Source: a virus. From it: DNA of 49,976 nt. A program made the translations under genes and the position numbers. The notes beneath the pieces were generated by a model that saw nothing but the letters and a program-made list of their open reading frames with translations, searched no databases and had not been told where the DNA came from. Of this stretch, positions 8,363-16,252 are shown one piece after another; within the stretch, counting starts at the first letter, position 1; each line of letters starts with the position of its first letter. The stretch is taken from positions 1 through 49,976 of the IMG/VR virus record IMGVR_UViG_3300023174_000239; one strand, 5' to 3'.

Positions 8363-9967
8363 ATGAATTCATTTAAGAAAGTTGCTATTGTCATCGCTGC
8401 AGCCTTGACTAGCACCACACTTGTCGCTACGCCAGCAAACGCTGCTCCGACAATTGTAAATACAACAATGTACGATACCACAAACGGTGTTCAGGTTATT
8501 GGTGGTTTTGCAACTCTTACAATTAATACAGACACAAACACGGTAGCAACTGTTACTTTGTCTGGTGTAGGTTCAATTGTATCTGCATCTGCAGGATCAA
8601 ACACTACCCTGTTAACGCCAGTTAATGGTTATTATCAGATTACAACTAGCAACGTCGGCGCAGGAGTTTCAACTCTTATTATTTCAAGCCCTACTGCTGG
8701 TACATCTACAGTAACTGTTACTCCAATTACTGCTGGTACTGGAATTCCAGGAACACAAGTAATTAAAACAATTTCATGGACGACTTCTGGTACCTTATCA
8801 GTATCTCCGTCATATACAACAGTTTATTCTGCAGCAGGGGTTGCTGCACCAGATGCAACAACTAATTCTGTATCAATTGTTGCTCCAAAAACTGCACAGT
8901 CAGCAGCAGCAAATGCAGTTGCTAATATTCTTGTAGCGCCAAAAGATGGAAACAATAATGTTATTTCAAATGGAACATTAACAGTTACTGTTGCTGGTCC
9001 AGGAATGATTGGTCTTGGTACAACACAGGCTAGTGCAGCCTCACAAGGTCGTGCTGTTACAGGAACTGCTGGACAATATTTTGTAAACGTATTTGGAGAT
9101 GGAACATCAGGAACATCAACAATTACAATTTCAAGTGGTTCTACAGTTTTAGCAACTAAAACAGTTATTTTTGCTGGAGATGCTGCAACTTATGTTGCAA
9201 CAAAAGGTTTTTCAGTCTACCGTGTTGGATCTAACGGAACTGATGGATCTTCAACATCTTATGGTGTTGCAATTGCCGTAAAAGATGCAAATAATAATCC
9301 AGTATCTAACGGAACTACAGTTTATGCTACATCAGCATCTACATCTGTAGCAACAGTTTCTGCCTCAACAACAACAACTGGAGGAGTAGCATATTTTGCT
9401 ATTAATGGAGTTGCTACTGGAGACGTTGCAATTACATTTGCTAATGCAACAACAACTCCCACAGTTTCAACAAGTACAGTTGTTACAATTGGAAGTTCTG
9501 TGGCATCATCTGTTACTTTATCATTTGATAAAAAATCTTATATCAATGGAGAAAAGGTTCAACTTACTTTGAAAGCAGTAGATGCTTCAGGTAAGCCAAT
9601 CTCAGATATTGCTGCAAGTGGCGCTTCATATACTGATTTATTGTTAGCAGACCTAATTTCATCTACTCAACTAGGTGGAGCAACATTGGTTGGATCTAAG
9701 ACTCCAACATTTGTTGGTGGAGTTGCAACATGGAATCTATATGCTCCATTATCTGCTGGTCCATTTACAGTTACAGGTACAACTGGTACTGCTACTGGAC
9801 TTGCTTTATCAGCACAAAAGGTTGCATTATCAACAACAGCAAATGTATTAGATGCAAATGCTACTGCAAATGCAGCATTATTAACACAACTTGATGCATT
9901 AAATGCAAAAATCGTGGCTTTAAATGCTCTTATCGCTAAGATCATGAAGAAGTTAAAAATTAAGTAA
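8363..9967 (+). CDS. Exported Ig-like (Big_1-type) surface protein with coiled-coil C-terminus
   Basis: Protein of 534 residues. Residues 1-28 form a signal peptide (basic start, hydrophobic core, ATPANAA cleavage region). The body is Thr/Ser/Ala/Val-rich beta sequence with at least one good Big_1/invasin-like repeat (VAIAVKDANNNPVSNGT...TTGGVAYFAI, about 300-375) and another near 190-270. The last 30 residues are a Leu/Ala/Ile-rich coiled coil ending in KIMKKLKIK. GGAG precedes ATG 8363 and a strong terminator follows. A secretory signal is odd for a virion protein; it may be a host S-layer-like protein displayed on the cell, or a fibre-type protein. Confidence 0.8.
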   Translation: MNSFKKVAIVIAAALTSTTLVATPANAAPTIVNTTMYDTTNGVQVIGGFATLTINTDTNTVATVTLSGVGSIVSASAGSNTTLLTPVNGYYQITTSNVGAGVSTLIISSPTAGTSTVTVTPITAGTGIPGTQVIKTISWTTSGTLSVSPSYTTVYSAAGVAAPDATTNSVSIVAPKTAQSAAANAVANILVAPKDGNNNVISNGTLTVTVAGPGMIGLGTTQASAASQGRAVTGTAGQYFVNVFGDGTSGTSTITISSGSTVLATKTVIFAGDAATYVATKGFSVYRVGSNGTDGSSTSYGVAIAVKDANNNPVSNGTTVYATSASTSVATVSASTTTTGGVAYFAINGVATGDVAITFANATTTPTVSTSTVVTIGSSVASSVTLSFDKKSYINGEKVQLTLKAVDASGKPISDIAASGASYTDLLLADLISSTQLGGATLVGSKTPTFVGGVATWNLYAPLSAGPFTVTGTTGTATGLALSAQKVALSTTANVLDANATANAALLTQLDALNAKIVALNALIAKIMKKLKIK

Positions 9968-9984
9968 TAACTTAATTTAAATTA

Positions 9985-10015
9985 GAGGGTAGATTAATTT
10001 CTACCCTCTTTTTTT
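9985..10015 (+). terminator. Intrinsic terminator
   Basis: Perfect 8-bp stem GAGGGTAG (9985-9992) / CTACCCTC (10001-10008) with an 8-base loop and seven T residues. It ends transcription of the Ig-like protein gene and its upstream operon. Confidence 0.92.
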
Positions 10016-10027
10016 ATAATTAAAAAA

Positions 10028-10036
10028 TGATATAAT
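10028..10036 (+). promoter_or_regulatory. Extended -10 promoter (TGATATAAT)
   Basis: Lies just after the terminator and 35 bases before the TTG start of the 859-residue protein. No convincing -35. The same nine-base box recurs at 19735 and 22264, with TGATATACT at 14813 and 20259. Confidence 0.6.
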
Positions 10037-10071
10037 TCATAATATAATTACACATTGGAGTTAGCCCCTAA

Positions 10072-12651
10072 TTGATAAACCTTAAACGTAAACTTATAAT
10101 AGCCTTTGGGGTGGGTTTATGTGTCACAATTTTTGGAATAATGGCACCAGATCATGCTGGGGCTACAGAAAATCAAGAACAGGTTATTGTAAGTCCAGCA
10201 CAACAAGCAGTTAATACAGCCCTTGGAATAGCCACTACAGAGGTTCAAGAGGCTATTGCAGCCACTGATAGTGCTTTGGTAGAGGTAGGACAAGCACAAA
10301 CCGAATATTCCCAAGCCCAATCTGTAACGGCAGAAATAGCATCAAAAATATCTTTGGCTAATACAGAAATAAATAATGTTCAAACTGCTATTAATACTAT
10401 TAATAATATTGATTTATCTATTACTCCAATAGATCAAAGTTCTCAGGTAGTTCAAGATGCAAAGGCTACAGTAACTGTTGCAACTACCGCCATAAATAAT
10501 ATAACAACACAAATAACAGAGGCTCAAACAGCAATATCTGAAGCCGTTGCAGCAAAAACAGAAGCATCTACAGCACAAGCAACCGCTCAGACTGAATTAA
10601 CTCAAGCCAATATTGCAATTGATAATGCTCAAACAGCAGTCAACAACTTACAAGCAACTATTGGAACCAGTACAAATGTTTTGGCGGGAGTAGACGACGC
10701 TGGCGTTAAAATGAACCTTCCATTTGGTATGCAAATGGGCGGAACTGTATATAACAATGTATTTGTTGGATCTAATGCAACCATAACTTTTGGTGTAAAT
10801 GAAGGGGCAAATTATTATTCAACTCCAAATGCTCCATCTGTATCTATAGCAGGATGGGACTGGACAACCTGGAGCACAGGAACAGGTATTACTTATGCAA
10901 CAACTGGTACAAGTTTAGACATTGCCTGGGATCTTAGACCTTATCCACAACGGGATGCTTCAACGCAAATGGTTCAAGTAAGATTTAATGCTGATGTAAA
11001 CCCAAGTAATGGTGCATGGATTGCAGATGTAACTGCTAATGGACCAATTCCAAACCAAGCAAGATTTAATTACAGACAAACAACTGGTGGCGCAGTAATT
11101 AATATTACAGACACTAATTCTGGTGCTGGATTTGCTGGACAAATAAGTCAAGGTCCTGCTTTTACACCTTATGTAGATCCAAATACTTCAACAGTTCAGG
11201 CAGCAGTTGACGCAGCAAATGCAACTATTGCACAATTAAACTCAAGCCTTACCCCAGTTGTTGCTCAAAATACTACAAATACTTCTAACATAAATGCAAT
11301 TAACACAACATCTTTAACCAACACCGTAAACTCAGCGGTATCAACAAAAACCTCTCTTCAGTCAACATTAAATACTAAATCAAGTCAACTAGTTACTGCA
11401 ATTAATAACAACATTCCAACCCCTGCCCCAATAATTTCAACTCCAATCGTTGCAGGAACTACCGCAACTATTACACCATCCCTACCTGAAGGATATACAG
11501 CAAACACTTGGTTCTATCAAGTAATAACAGATGATCCAAATGCGGATAATCCATATGCTGGTGGAACATATAATACAAATGGTGCTCCTGCATCTATTCA
11601 GTTAAGTGGTTTAACAGAAGGTGCTACTTATACTGTTAGAGTTGCCAACTGGTCTGGACCTGTAAGTCAATATACTGAGACTATTATTTCTGTACCCGTA
11701 CCACAAGGCTCTAATTTAACTACTGGCGGCAATAGTTCCCCAATAGATACAACTCCAATAGATACAACTCCTGTTGACACAAACCCCGTAGATACAGAAC
11801 CAGTAGATACAACTCCAGTAGATACAGAGCCAGTAGATACAGATCCTGTGGATACGGATCCAGTAGATACAGATCCTGTTGATACTCCTGCAGAAGAAGT
11901 AGAGGCTGTATTTGAAGAAAGCGAAGTATCTATTGAAGAAATATCAGAAAGTAGTGCAAATCTTTCTGTAGAAGATATTCAAGACGTTGTTACTGATTTA
12001 ATTAGCGATAGTAGTTTAGATGCATCTGAGATTTCTGCCGTACTGGAAGCAATTGCTGAAGGTGGAGAAGTGTCTGCAGAAATTGCTGCTGAAGTATCTG
12101 AATCTTTATCAGAGGGCGGATTAACAGAAGCAGAAGCAGAATTTATTACAGAAATGCTTTCTGCAGATGGAGAAATAACAACTGCAGAAGTTGTTAATTT
12201 ATCTGAAGCCTTATCTGAAGACGGCAAATTTACTTTAGCAGAAAAAGATTTAGTTGCAGATGTATTGATAAAATCAGCAGAAGGAGCACCTGTAACTGCT
12301 GCCAACATAGAAGCAGCGGGACTTGAATATCGTGATCTTCCTCCAACAATTCCAGTAGAAGTAAGAGAAGATGCTAGCGGTAACCCTGTGGTTATTACTG
12401 CAGAGGTGGCTTCAGCGTTGCTTGTATTAGAAAGTCCAGCAGCATTGTTTGGTGCAGTTGCTACTTGTTTTAATCCAGATGAAGCAATTGAGGGTTTGAC
12501 AAAAGAGCAAAAATGTGAGTTAGGTAAAGCCTTGCTTAGCATAGGTGCTGATATGTCCATTCCAGAACGTGAAAAAGCAGAAGATATTGTGGTAGTAACA
12601 GTAATTGCTGGTCAATTAATTGTTGCTACTGCACCTAGAAGAAGGAGATAA
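10072..12651 (+). CDS. Large exported multidomain adhesin/fibre-like protein with PVDTx repeats
   Basis: Protein of 859 residues from TTG 10072 (TGGAG 12 bases upstream). In order: signal peptide (about 1-33), Ala/Gln/Thr-rich coiled coil (40-200), a Trp/Gly-rich beta domain (about 205-365, VYNNVFVGSNATITFG...WDLRPYPQ), a second coiled coil (370-440), an Fn3-like domain (about 450-545, GLTEGATYTVRVANWSG), ten PVDTx pentapeptides (557-606), then an acidic helical part with EF-hand-like SADGEITTAE and SEDGKFTLAE units, and a hydrophobic C-terminus ending RRRR. It may anchor at a membrane or wall, or form a fibre. Function inferred from architecture only. Confidence 0.8.
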   Translation: MINLKRKLIIAFGVGLCVTIFGIMAPDHAGATENQEQVIVSPAQQAVNTALGIATTEVQEAIAATDSALVEVGQAQTEYSQAQSVTAEIASKISLANTEINNVQTAINTINNIDLSITPIDQSSQVVQDAKATVTVATTAINNITTQITEAQTAISEAVAAKTEASTAQATAQTELTQANIAIDNAQTAVNNLQATIGTSTNVLAGVDDAGVKMNLPFGMQMGGTVYNNVFVGSNATITFGVNEGANYYSTPNAPSVSIAGWDWTTWSTGTGITYATTGTSLDIAWDLRPYPQRDASTQMVQVRFNADVNPSNGAWIADVTANGPIPNQARFNYRQTTGGAVINITDTNSGAGFAGQISQGPAFTPYVDPNTSTVQAAVDAANATIAQLNSSLTPVVAQNTTNTSNINAINTTSLTNTVNSAVSTKTSLQSTLNTKSSQLVTAINNNIPTPAPIISTPIVAGTTATITPSLPEGYTANTWFYQVITDDPNADNPYAGGTYNTNGAPASIQLSGLTEGATYTVRVANWSGPVSQYTETIISVPVPQGSNLTTGGNSSPIDTTPIDTTPVDTNPVDTEPVDTTPVDTEPVDTDPVDTDPVDTDPVDTPAEEVEAVFEESEVSIEEISESSANLSVEDIQDVVTDLISDSSLDASEISAVLEAIAEGGEVSAEIAAEVSESLSEGGLTEAEAEFITEMLSADGEITTAEVVNLSEALSEDGKFTLAEKDLVADVLIKSAEGAPVTAANIEAAGLEYRDLPPTIPVEVREDASGNPVVITAEVASALLVLESPAALFGAVATCFNPDEAIEGLTKEQKCELGKALLSIGADMSIPEREKAEDIVVVTVIAGQLIVATAPRRRR
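11740..11889 (+). repeat. Ten tandem 15-bp units encoding PVDTx
   Basis: In-frame direct repeats of the form CCAGTAGATACAGAT and variants, giving PIDTT, PIDTT, PVDTN, PVDTE, PVDTT, PVDTE, PVDTD three times, then PVDTP. Probably a flexible, acidic linker or stalk; copy number could vary by slippage. Confidence 0.95.
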
Positions 12652-12652
12652 A

Positions 12653-12826
12653 ATGAAAAAGTTAAAAGAATGGGGCATGGCAGCCCTAAATGAAAACTTT
12701 ACATTCCTGGGCTTCTTTGTAGCATGGGTGGTTTTAGAGGGTAGCGCAAAGACGGTAGTAGGGTATGTAACCCTAGTATCAGTAGCCATATGGTTTGCAA
12801 CCATAGGAATTCGTAAAGAAGATTAA
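12653..12826 (+). CDS. Small two-helix membrane protein
   Basis: Protein of 57 residues from ATG 12653, with AAGGAGAT as Shine-Dalgarno sequence. Two hydrophobic segments, FTFLGFFVAWVVLEG and VVGYVTLVSVAIWFATIGI, flanked by Lys, suggest a two-pass inner-membrane protein. The gene begins directly after the large adhesin gene and lies upstream of other membrane and lysis genes, so a holin-like role is possible but not demonstrated. Confidence 0.7.
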   Translation: MKKLKEWGMAALNENFTFLGFFVAWVVLEGSAKTVVGYVTLVSVAIWFATIGIRKED

Positions 12827-12869
12827 TAATCTTATTTAATAATACTATAATTCATTCTTTAATGTATAG

Positions 12870-12875
12870 TATAAT
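12870..12875 (+). promoter_or_regulatory. -10 box TATAAT, leaderless start
   Basis: TATAAT ends six bases before ATG 12882, so transcription should start at or next to the A of the ATG. There is no ribosome-binding site and no clear -35. Confidence 0.55.
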
Positions 12876-12881
12876 ATAAAT

Positions 12882-13076
12882 ATGAGAAAATTGATTTCAA
12901 CCCTACTTTGCGGTATACTTGTATTAAGTCTTTCAGGCTGTGGTATTTTAGAAAGTAAATATCGTTACAAGTGCCAAGATCCAGCAAATTGGAAAGACAA
13001 ATTGTGCATTCCGCCAACATGTGAAGCAAGCGGAGTATGTACAAAAGACTTAGTAAAGGAAACTGATAATGGGTAA
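12882..13076 (+). CDS. Small lipoprotein
   Basis: A 64-residue protein with a lipoprotein signal: basic n-region, hydrophobic TLLCGILVLSLSG, then lipobox LSGC with Cys20 as the lipidated residue. The mature part holds several further cysteines (KCQDPANW, LCIPPTC, VCTKDL). YKCQDPANWKDKLCIPPTC resembles small lipoproteins found near structural and lysis genes in cyanophages. It overlaps the next gene by 8 bases. It could be a superinfection-exclusion or envelope-associated protein; role unknown. Confidence 0.75.
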   Translation: MRKLISTLLCGILVLSLSGCGILESKYRYKCQDPANWKDKLCIPPTCEASGVCTKDLVKETDNG

Positions 13077-13473
13077 AAGAAGAACGCAAGCAGAACTAGA
13101 TGGTTTATTAAAGTTTGTTTTAGGTCTTACTTTAGGGGCAATTTTATTTTTTACAACAATGGGTATTTTATATGCCTTAGTTTTTGTTGAGCAACCATTA
13201 ACTGGTCAATCTGAAAACGATAAAATGTTTTTTAATGTTCTTGGTAGTGTAGCAACATTTATTACTGGAACACTTGCAGGTATTTTAATTGGTCAGTCTG
13301 GTGCAAAAGATATTATGGATGCACAGTTGTCTAACAAAGAAATGGATTCTAAAAATACATTAGCAGATAAAAAACTTGAATCAGAAATTGATGAAGCAAA
13401 AGCACGGAGATTAAACAAGCCTGATGGCGCAATGCCAGAGGAACAACCTGTTGATGCAAATTGGGATAAATAA
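13069..13473 (+). CDS. Two-pass membrane protein, holin-like
   Basis: Protein of 134 residues. Basic N-terminus (GKRRTQ), first membrane segment about 15-40 (LLKFVLGLTLGAILFFTTMG and onward), second about 62-82 (VLGSVATFITGTLAGILIGQ), then a charged cytoplasmic helix. It precedes and shares one base with the endolysin gene (TAATGG), a usual holin position, although the long charged tail is not specific. A second holin candidate lies at 29030. Confidence 0.7.
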   Translation: MGKRRTQAELDGLLKFVLGLTLGAILFFTTMGILYALVFVEQPLTGQSENDKMFFNVLGSVATFITGTLAGILIGQSGAKDIMDAQLSNKEMDSKNTLADKKLESEIDEAKARRLNKPDGAMPEEQPVDANWDK

Positions 13474-14048
13474 TGGCGGAGCAAGGTACAGCAGCCCGTC
13501 TTATTGAAGTTGCTACTGCAGAAGTAGGAACTGTTGAAGGTCCTAAAGACAATGAAACCAAGTATGGTAAGTTTACTAAAGCAGATTTTCAACCATGGTG
13601 TGGTTCATTTGTAAATTGGTGTGCTAATGAAGCAGGAGTAAAAATTCCAAATACTGTTTACACTCCTGGTGGCGCACAAGCATTTAAAAAAGCAAACTCA
13701 TGGATTGACGGTGACTTAGCAGATCCAGAGCCAGGAGATATTGCATACTTTGATTTTCCATCTGACGGGGTAGACAGAATTAGTCACGTAGCAATAGTAG
13801 TAGCAGACAATGGAGATGGAACAGTCTGGTGTATTGAAGGAAATACTTCAGGAGATCCAAAGGGTAGTCAACGTAATGGTGGAGAGGTTTGTAAAAAACT
13901 TCGTGCCTTTAAAAAAAACAAAAAAGGAATTATGGTTTCAATTGTAGGGTTTGGCAGACCGAAGTTTGGCTCTGCTCCTGCAACTACTGCTAAAAAGAGT
14001 GCTGCTAAGTCTAAAACATGCTCAGCATGCGGTCAAACTATTAAATAA
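13473..14048 (+). CDS. CHAP-domain endolysin with C-terminal Zn-knuckle
   Basis: Protein of 191 residues. A CHAP/NlpC-like cysteine amidase/peptidase domain covers about 5-160: Cys43 (PWCGSF), His105 (ISHVAIVV) and an EGNT segment near 122 form the catalytic set. After a Lys/Ala-rich linker the protein ends in KTCSACGQTIK, a single CxxC pair that may bind metal or the wall. It probably cleaves peptidoglycan cross-bridges at lysis. No signal peptide, so holin-dependent release is expected. The sulfotransferase gene follows with a one-base gap. Confidence 0.88.
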   Translation: MAEQGTAARLIEVATAEVGTVEGPKDNETKYGKFTKADFQPWCGSFVNWCANEAGVKIPNTVYTPGGAQAFKKANSWIDGDLADPEPGDIAYFDFPSDGVDRISHVAIVVADNGDGTVWCIEGNTSGDPKGSQRNGGEVCKKLRAFKKNKKGIMVSIVGFGRPKFGSAPATTAKKSAAKSKTCSACGQTIK

Positions 14049-14049
14049 A

Positions 14050-14784
14050 GTGATTCCAATTTTTATTGGAGGAAGTCCAAGAAGTGGAACAACAATAACC
14101 TTAGAATTATTAGGTAAACATTCAAAATTTTATTCAAGTGTTCCAGATGAAATAAAAATCTTAACAAAAGAAAATGGATTATTAGATTTATTTGACAATA
14201 AAAAAATTACTAATGAACAAGTAAAAAAACAACACCTTAATTTTTTTAAAAATCAAATTGAATTTAAAAAAAATGCAACATACTTAGGAGATTCCACTCC
14301 TAATAACGTAATAAATATATCAAGAATTAGCAATATTTTTTTAGATGCAAAATTTATAAATTTAATAAGAGATGGTAGAGATACAGCATACTCTTTATAT
14401 TTGCATACTAAAAAATATCCTGGAGGCTTTAAAATATTTTCTAGACCTCAAACAGAAATTGAACTTTTATGTTGGTGGGAAAAAAGAATTATCAAATCTT
14501 TTAATGAATTAAAAATAACAAATAATAATAAATATTTATCTTTAAGATTTGAAGATCTTGCTATAAATGATAAACAAAATTCTTTTTTAAAAATTTTAAA
14601 TTTTTTGAATATAGAAAATGAAACAAAATGTCAAAGTTTTTTAAATAATGAAATAAATATTAATAAAGTTTCTATTGGAGTTTGGAAAGATAATATTAAA
14701 GAATGGAAAAATTTTAACAAAAAATATGATGAAATTCTTTTAAATTTAAAAAAACAAGACATTTTTATAGAAAAATACTATTAA
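14050..14784 (+). CDS. PAPS-dependent sulfotransferase
   Basis: Protein of 244 residues from GTG 14050, two bases after the endolysin stop; this start places the PAPS 5'-phosphosulfate loop GGSPRSGTT at residues 7-15, as in Sulfotransfer_3 proteins. The 3'-phosphate motif is LIRDGRDTAYSLYLH. The rest is Lys/Asn/Ile-rich and extremely AT-rich, unlike the endolysin and the following hydrolase. It should transfer sulfate from PAPS to a sugar or protein hydroxyl. With a second sulfotransferase at 25744 and a probable PAPS-forming enzyme at 26489 it suggests a sulfation pathway. Confidence 0.85.
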   Translation: MIPIFIGGSPRSGTTITLELLGKHSKFYSSVPDEIKILTKENGLLDLFDNKKITNEQVKKQHLNFFKNQIEFKKNATYLGDSTPNNVINISRISNIFLDAKFINLIRDGRDTAYSLYLHTKKYPGGFKIFSRPQTEIELLCWWEKRIIKSFNELKITNNNKYLSLRFEDLAINDKQNSFLKILNFLNIENETKCQSFLNNEININKVSIGVWKDNIKEWKNFNKKYDEILLNLKKQDIFIEKYY

Positions 14785-14812
14785 TAAGCGTAATTAGTTT
14801 ATTTAATTTTTA

Positions 14813-14821
14813 TGATATACT
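14813..14821 (+). promoter_or_regulatory. Extended -10 promoter (TGATATACT)
   Basis: Lies 27 bases before the ATG of the Ntn-hydrolase gene, which has AAAGGGGGA as a strong ribosome-binding site. -35 not convincing. Confidence 0.55.
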
Positions 14822-14848
14822 TAATTTTATAGTATAAAGGGGGATCTT

Positions 14849-15379
14849 ATGACCGTACTTGCCGTTGTGCGTGATCAATTAACCAATAAAATATATATGG
14901 CTGGTGATCGTGGTGCCTCAGATGATAATACAATTCTTCCACTAACATCTCCAAAAGTTTGGAAACTTGGTCCATATTTAATTGGATATGCTGGATCTTT
15001 AGATGGTGAGCGCATTCGTTATAATTTTAATCCTTATGTTCCAGATATAAAAGATTTAGATAAGTTTATGCAAACTAAATTTATTAAACAACTTAGAAAT
15101 TTTTATGAAGATTGGTGGGTAGATACAACCAAAGAAGGAGATTTAGGTCTTATTATTTGCATCAAAGGTCAAATATATGAACATAATGCTATTGATATGT
15201 CATTATCAAAATATAATTTAGATTATTTAGCAATGGGTTCAGGAGCAGAATATGCTTATGGATATTTATCTGCTACAGAAAAATCTAAAAATCCACGCAA
15301 TCGCGTTGTTGGAGCAATTAGTGCAGCAATAAAATTTAGCCCCACCTGTATGGGTCCAATTGATGTAGTAAGTATATGA
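14849..15379 (+). CDS. Proteasome-beta/HslV-like N-terminal-nucleophile hydrolase
   Basis: Protein of 176 residues. After removal of Met1, Thr2 becomes the N-terminal nucleophile (MTVLAVVRD). AGDRGASD places Asp20/Arg21 and SPKVWKL places Lys36, matching T1, D17 and K33 of proteasome beta and HslV subunits with a two-residue shift. YLIGYAGSLDGERI and AMGSGAEYAYGYL match later core strands, including the GSG motif. No ATPase or activator gene lies nearby. Likely an intracellular peptidase, possibly for prohead or scaffold processing, or acting with host unfoldases. The fold is well supported; the role is inferred. Confidence 0.85.
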   Translation: MTVLAVVRDQLTNKIYMAGDRGASDDNTILPLTSPKVWKLGPYLIGYAGSLDGERIRYNFNPYVPDIKDLDKFMQTKFIKQLRNFYEDWWVDTTKEGDLGLIICIKGQIYEHNAIDMSLSKYNLDYLAMGSGAEYAYGYLSATEKSKNPRNRVVGAISAAIKFSPTCMGPIDVVSI

Positions 15380-15462
15380 AAAGTATTATATATAAAATTA
15401 AAAAATATTTTTATATTAAAAAAATAAAAAAACAAGAAAGAAAAAGAAAGTATGTCTACTGA
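15376..15462 (+). CDS. Possible 28-residue basic peptide
   Basis: An ATGA overlap with the Ntn-hydrolase stop opens a 28-residue frame rich in Lys, Ile and Tyr (MKSIIYKIKKYF, ending KRKYVY). It overlaps the next ATG at 15452. The coupling overlap favours coding, but the AT-rich composition means it could be chance. Confidence 0.3.
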   Translation: MKSIIYKIKKYFYIKKIKKQERKRKYVY

Positions 15463-16252
15463 TAATTTTAATTGGTGGCACTCAATACAAGGATTTTCTG
15501 AAGAACTTGACATAAGAGAAGTACCAATAAGAGATGGCTCAGACTACAAGGTAAACTCTAATAACTACCGTTGTGATGAATTCCTAACAAATCATAAAGG
15601 CAAGCATGTGCTTTTTTCTGGATGCTCTAATACCTATGGAATTGGTTTAAAAAAAGAAGAAATCTGGGCTTATAAAGTTTATAATGAAATAAATAAAATA
15701 GAAAGTTCTTCTGGATATTTTAATATTGGTTTAAATGGAAATAATATTATTAACTCTATTTTAAACATTTTTAAATATTGTAAAAAATTTGGAAATCCAG
15801 ATACAATTTTTATTAATTTACCATGTCATTCAAGATTTTTTGATTTTGAAAAAAATGATATGACTTATAAAATAAAATCATATAATAATTTTTATGAAAA
15901 TTATTACATAAATAGATTAACAATCTATAATTATTATTTTATGCTTGAACAATATTGTAAAACAAATAATATACAATTATTATCTTTTACATGGAACTTG
16001 TATGACAATTATCATTTTAATAGAAATAAAAAAATTTTTATTAAATCAACAAATGATACTTTTAAAGAATATAATTTTGAAACATTTTATTATATAGAAA
16101 AAAAAACGTTAGATAATGATTTATTTTTATTAAAACAAAAACATGATAATTTATTTTTTGATATAGCAAGAGATAATAAGCATAGAGGAAATGGAATACA
16201 TTTGTATTGGTCAAATTTTATTTATAATAAATATTTAGAAAAAAATAAATGA
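15452..16252 (+). CDS. SGNH/GDSL-hydrolase-like protein
   Basis: Protein of 266 residues. HVLFSGCSNTYGIGL resembles block I of SGNH hydrolases (GDSxxxG, with the catalytic Ser), FNIGLNGNNI resembles the Asn block, and ARDNKHRGNGIH near the C-terminus fits the D-x-x-H pair. Such enzymes deacylate or acylate sugars. The gene is very AT-rich and ends in a 4-base overlap with the carbamoyltransferase, so the two probably act on the same glycan. Substrate unknown. The motif match is moderate because the first Asp of block I is replaced by Cys. Confidence 0.6.
   Translation: MSTDNFNWWHSIQGFSEELDIREVPIRDGSDYKVNSNNYRCDEFLTNHKGKHVLFSGCSNTYGIGLKKEEIWAYKVYNEINKIESSSGYFNIGLNGNNIINSILNIFKYCKKFGNPDTIFINLPCHSRFFDFEKNDMTYKIKSYNNFYENYYINRLTIYNYYFMLEQYCKTNNIQLLSFTWNLYDNYHFNRNKKIFIKSTNDTFKEYNFETFYYIEKKTLDNDLFLLKQKHDNLFFDIARDNKHRGNGIHLYWSNFIYNKYLEKNK

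Noticed and set aside
11740-11889. Tandem repeat considered as CRISPR or integration site
   Set aside because: Perfectly in frame 15-bp units encoding PVDTx within one gene.
11979-12560. Long open frame on the minus strand (193 codons) opposite the adhesin gene
   Set aside because: It is the antisense of the acidic repeat-rich C-terminal coding region; no ribosome-binding site or promoter, and its Ser/Ala-rich translation mirrors GAA/GCA codons of the real gene.
12882-13473. Spanin (Rz/Rz1) pair for the lipoprotein and membrane protein genes
   Set aside because: No embedded or overlapping i-spanin; an actinobacterial host lacks the outer membrane for which spanins are needed.
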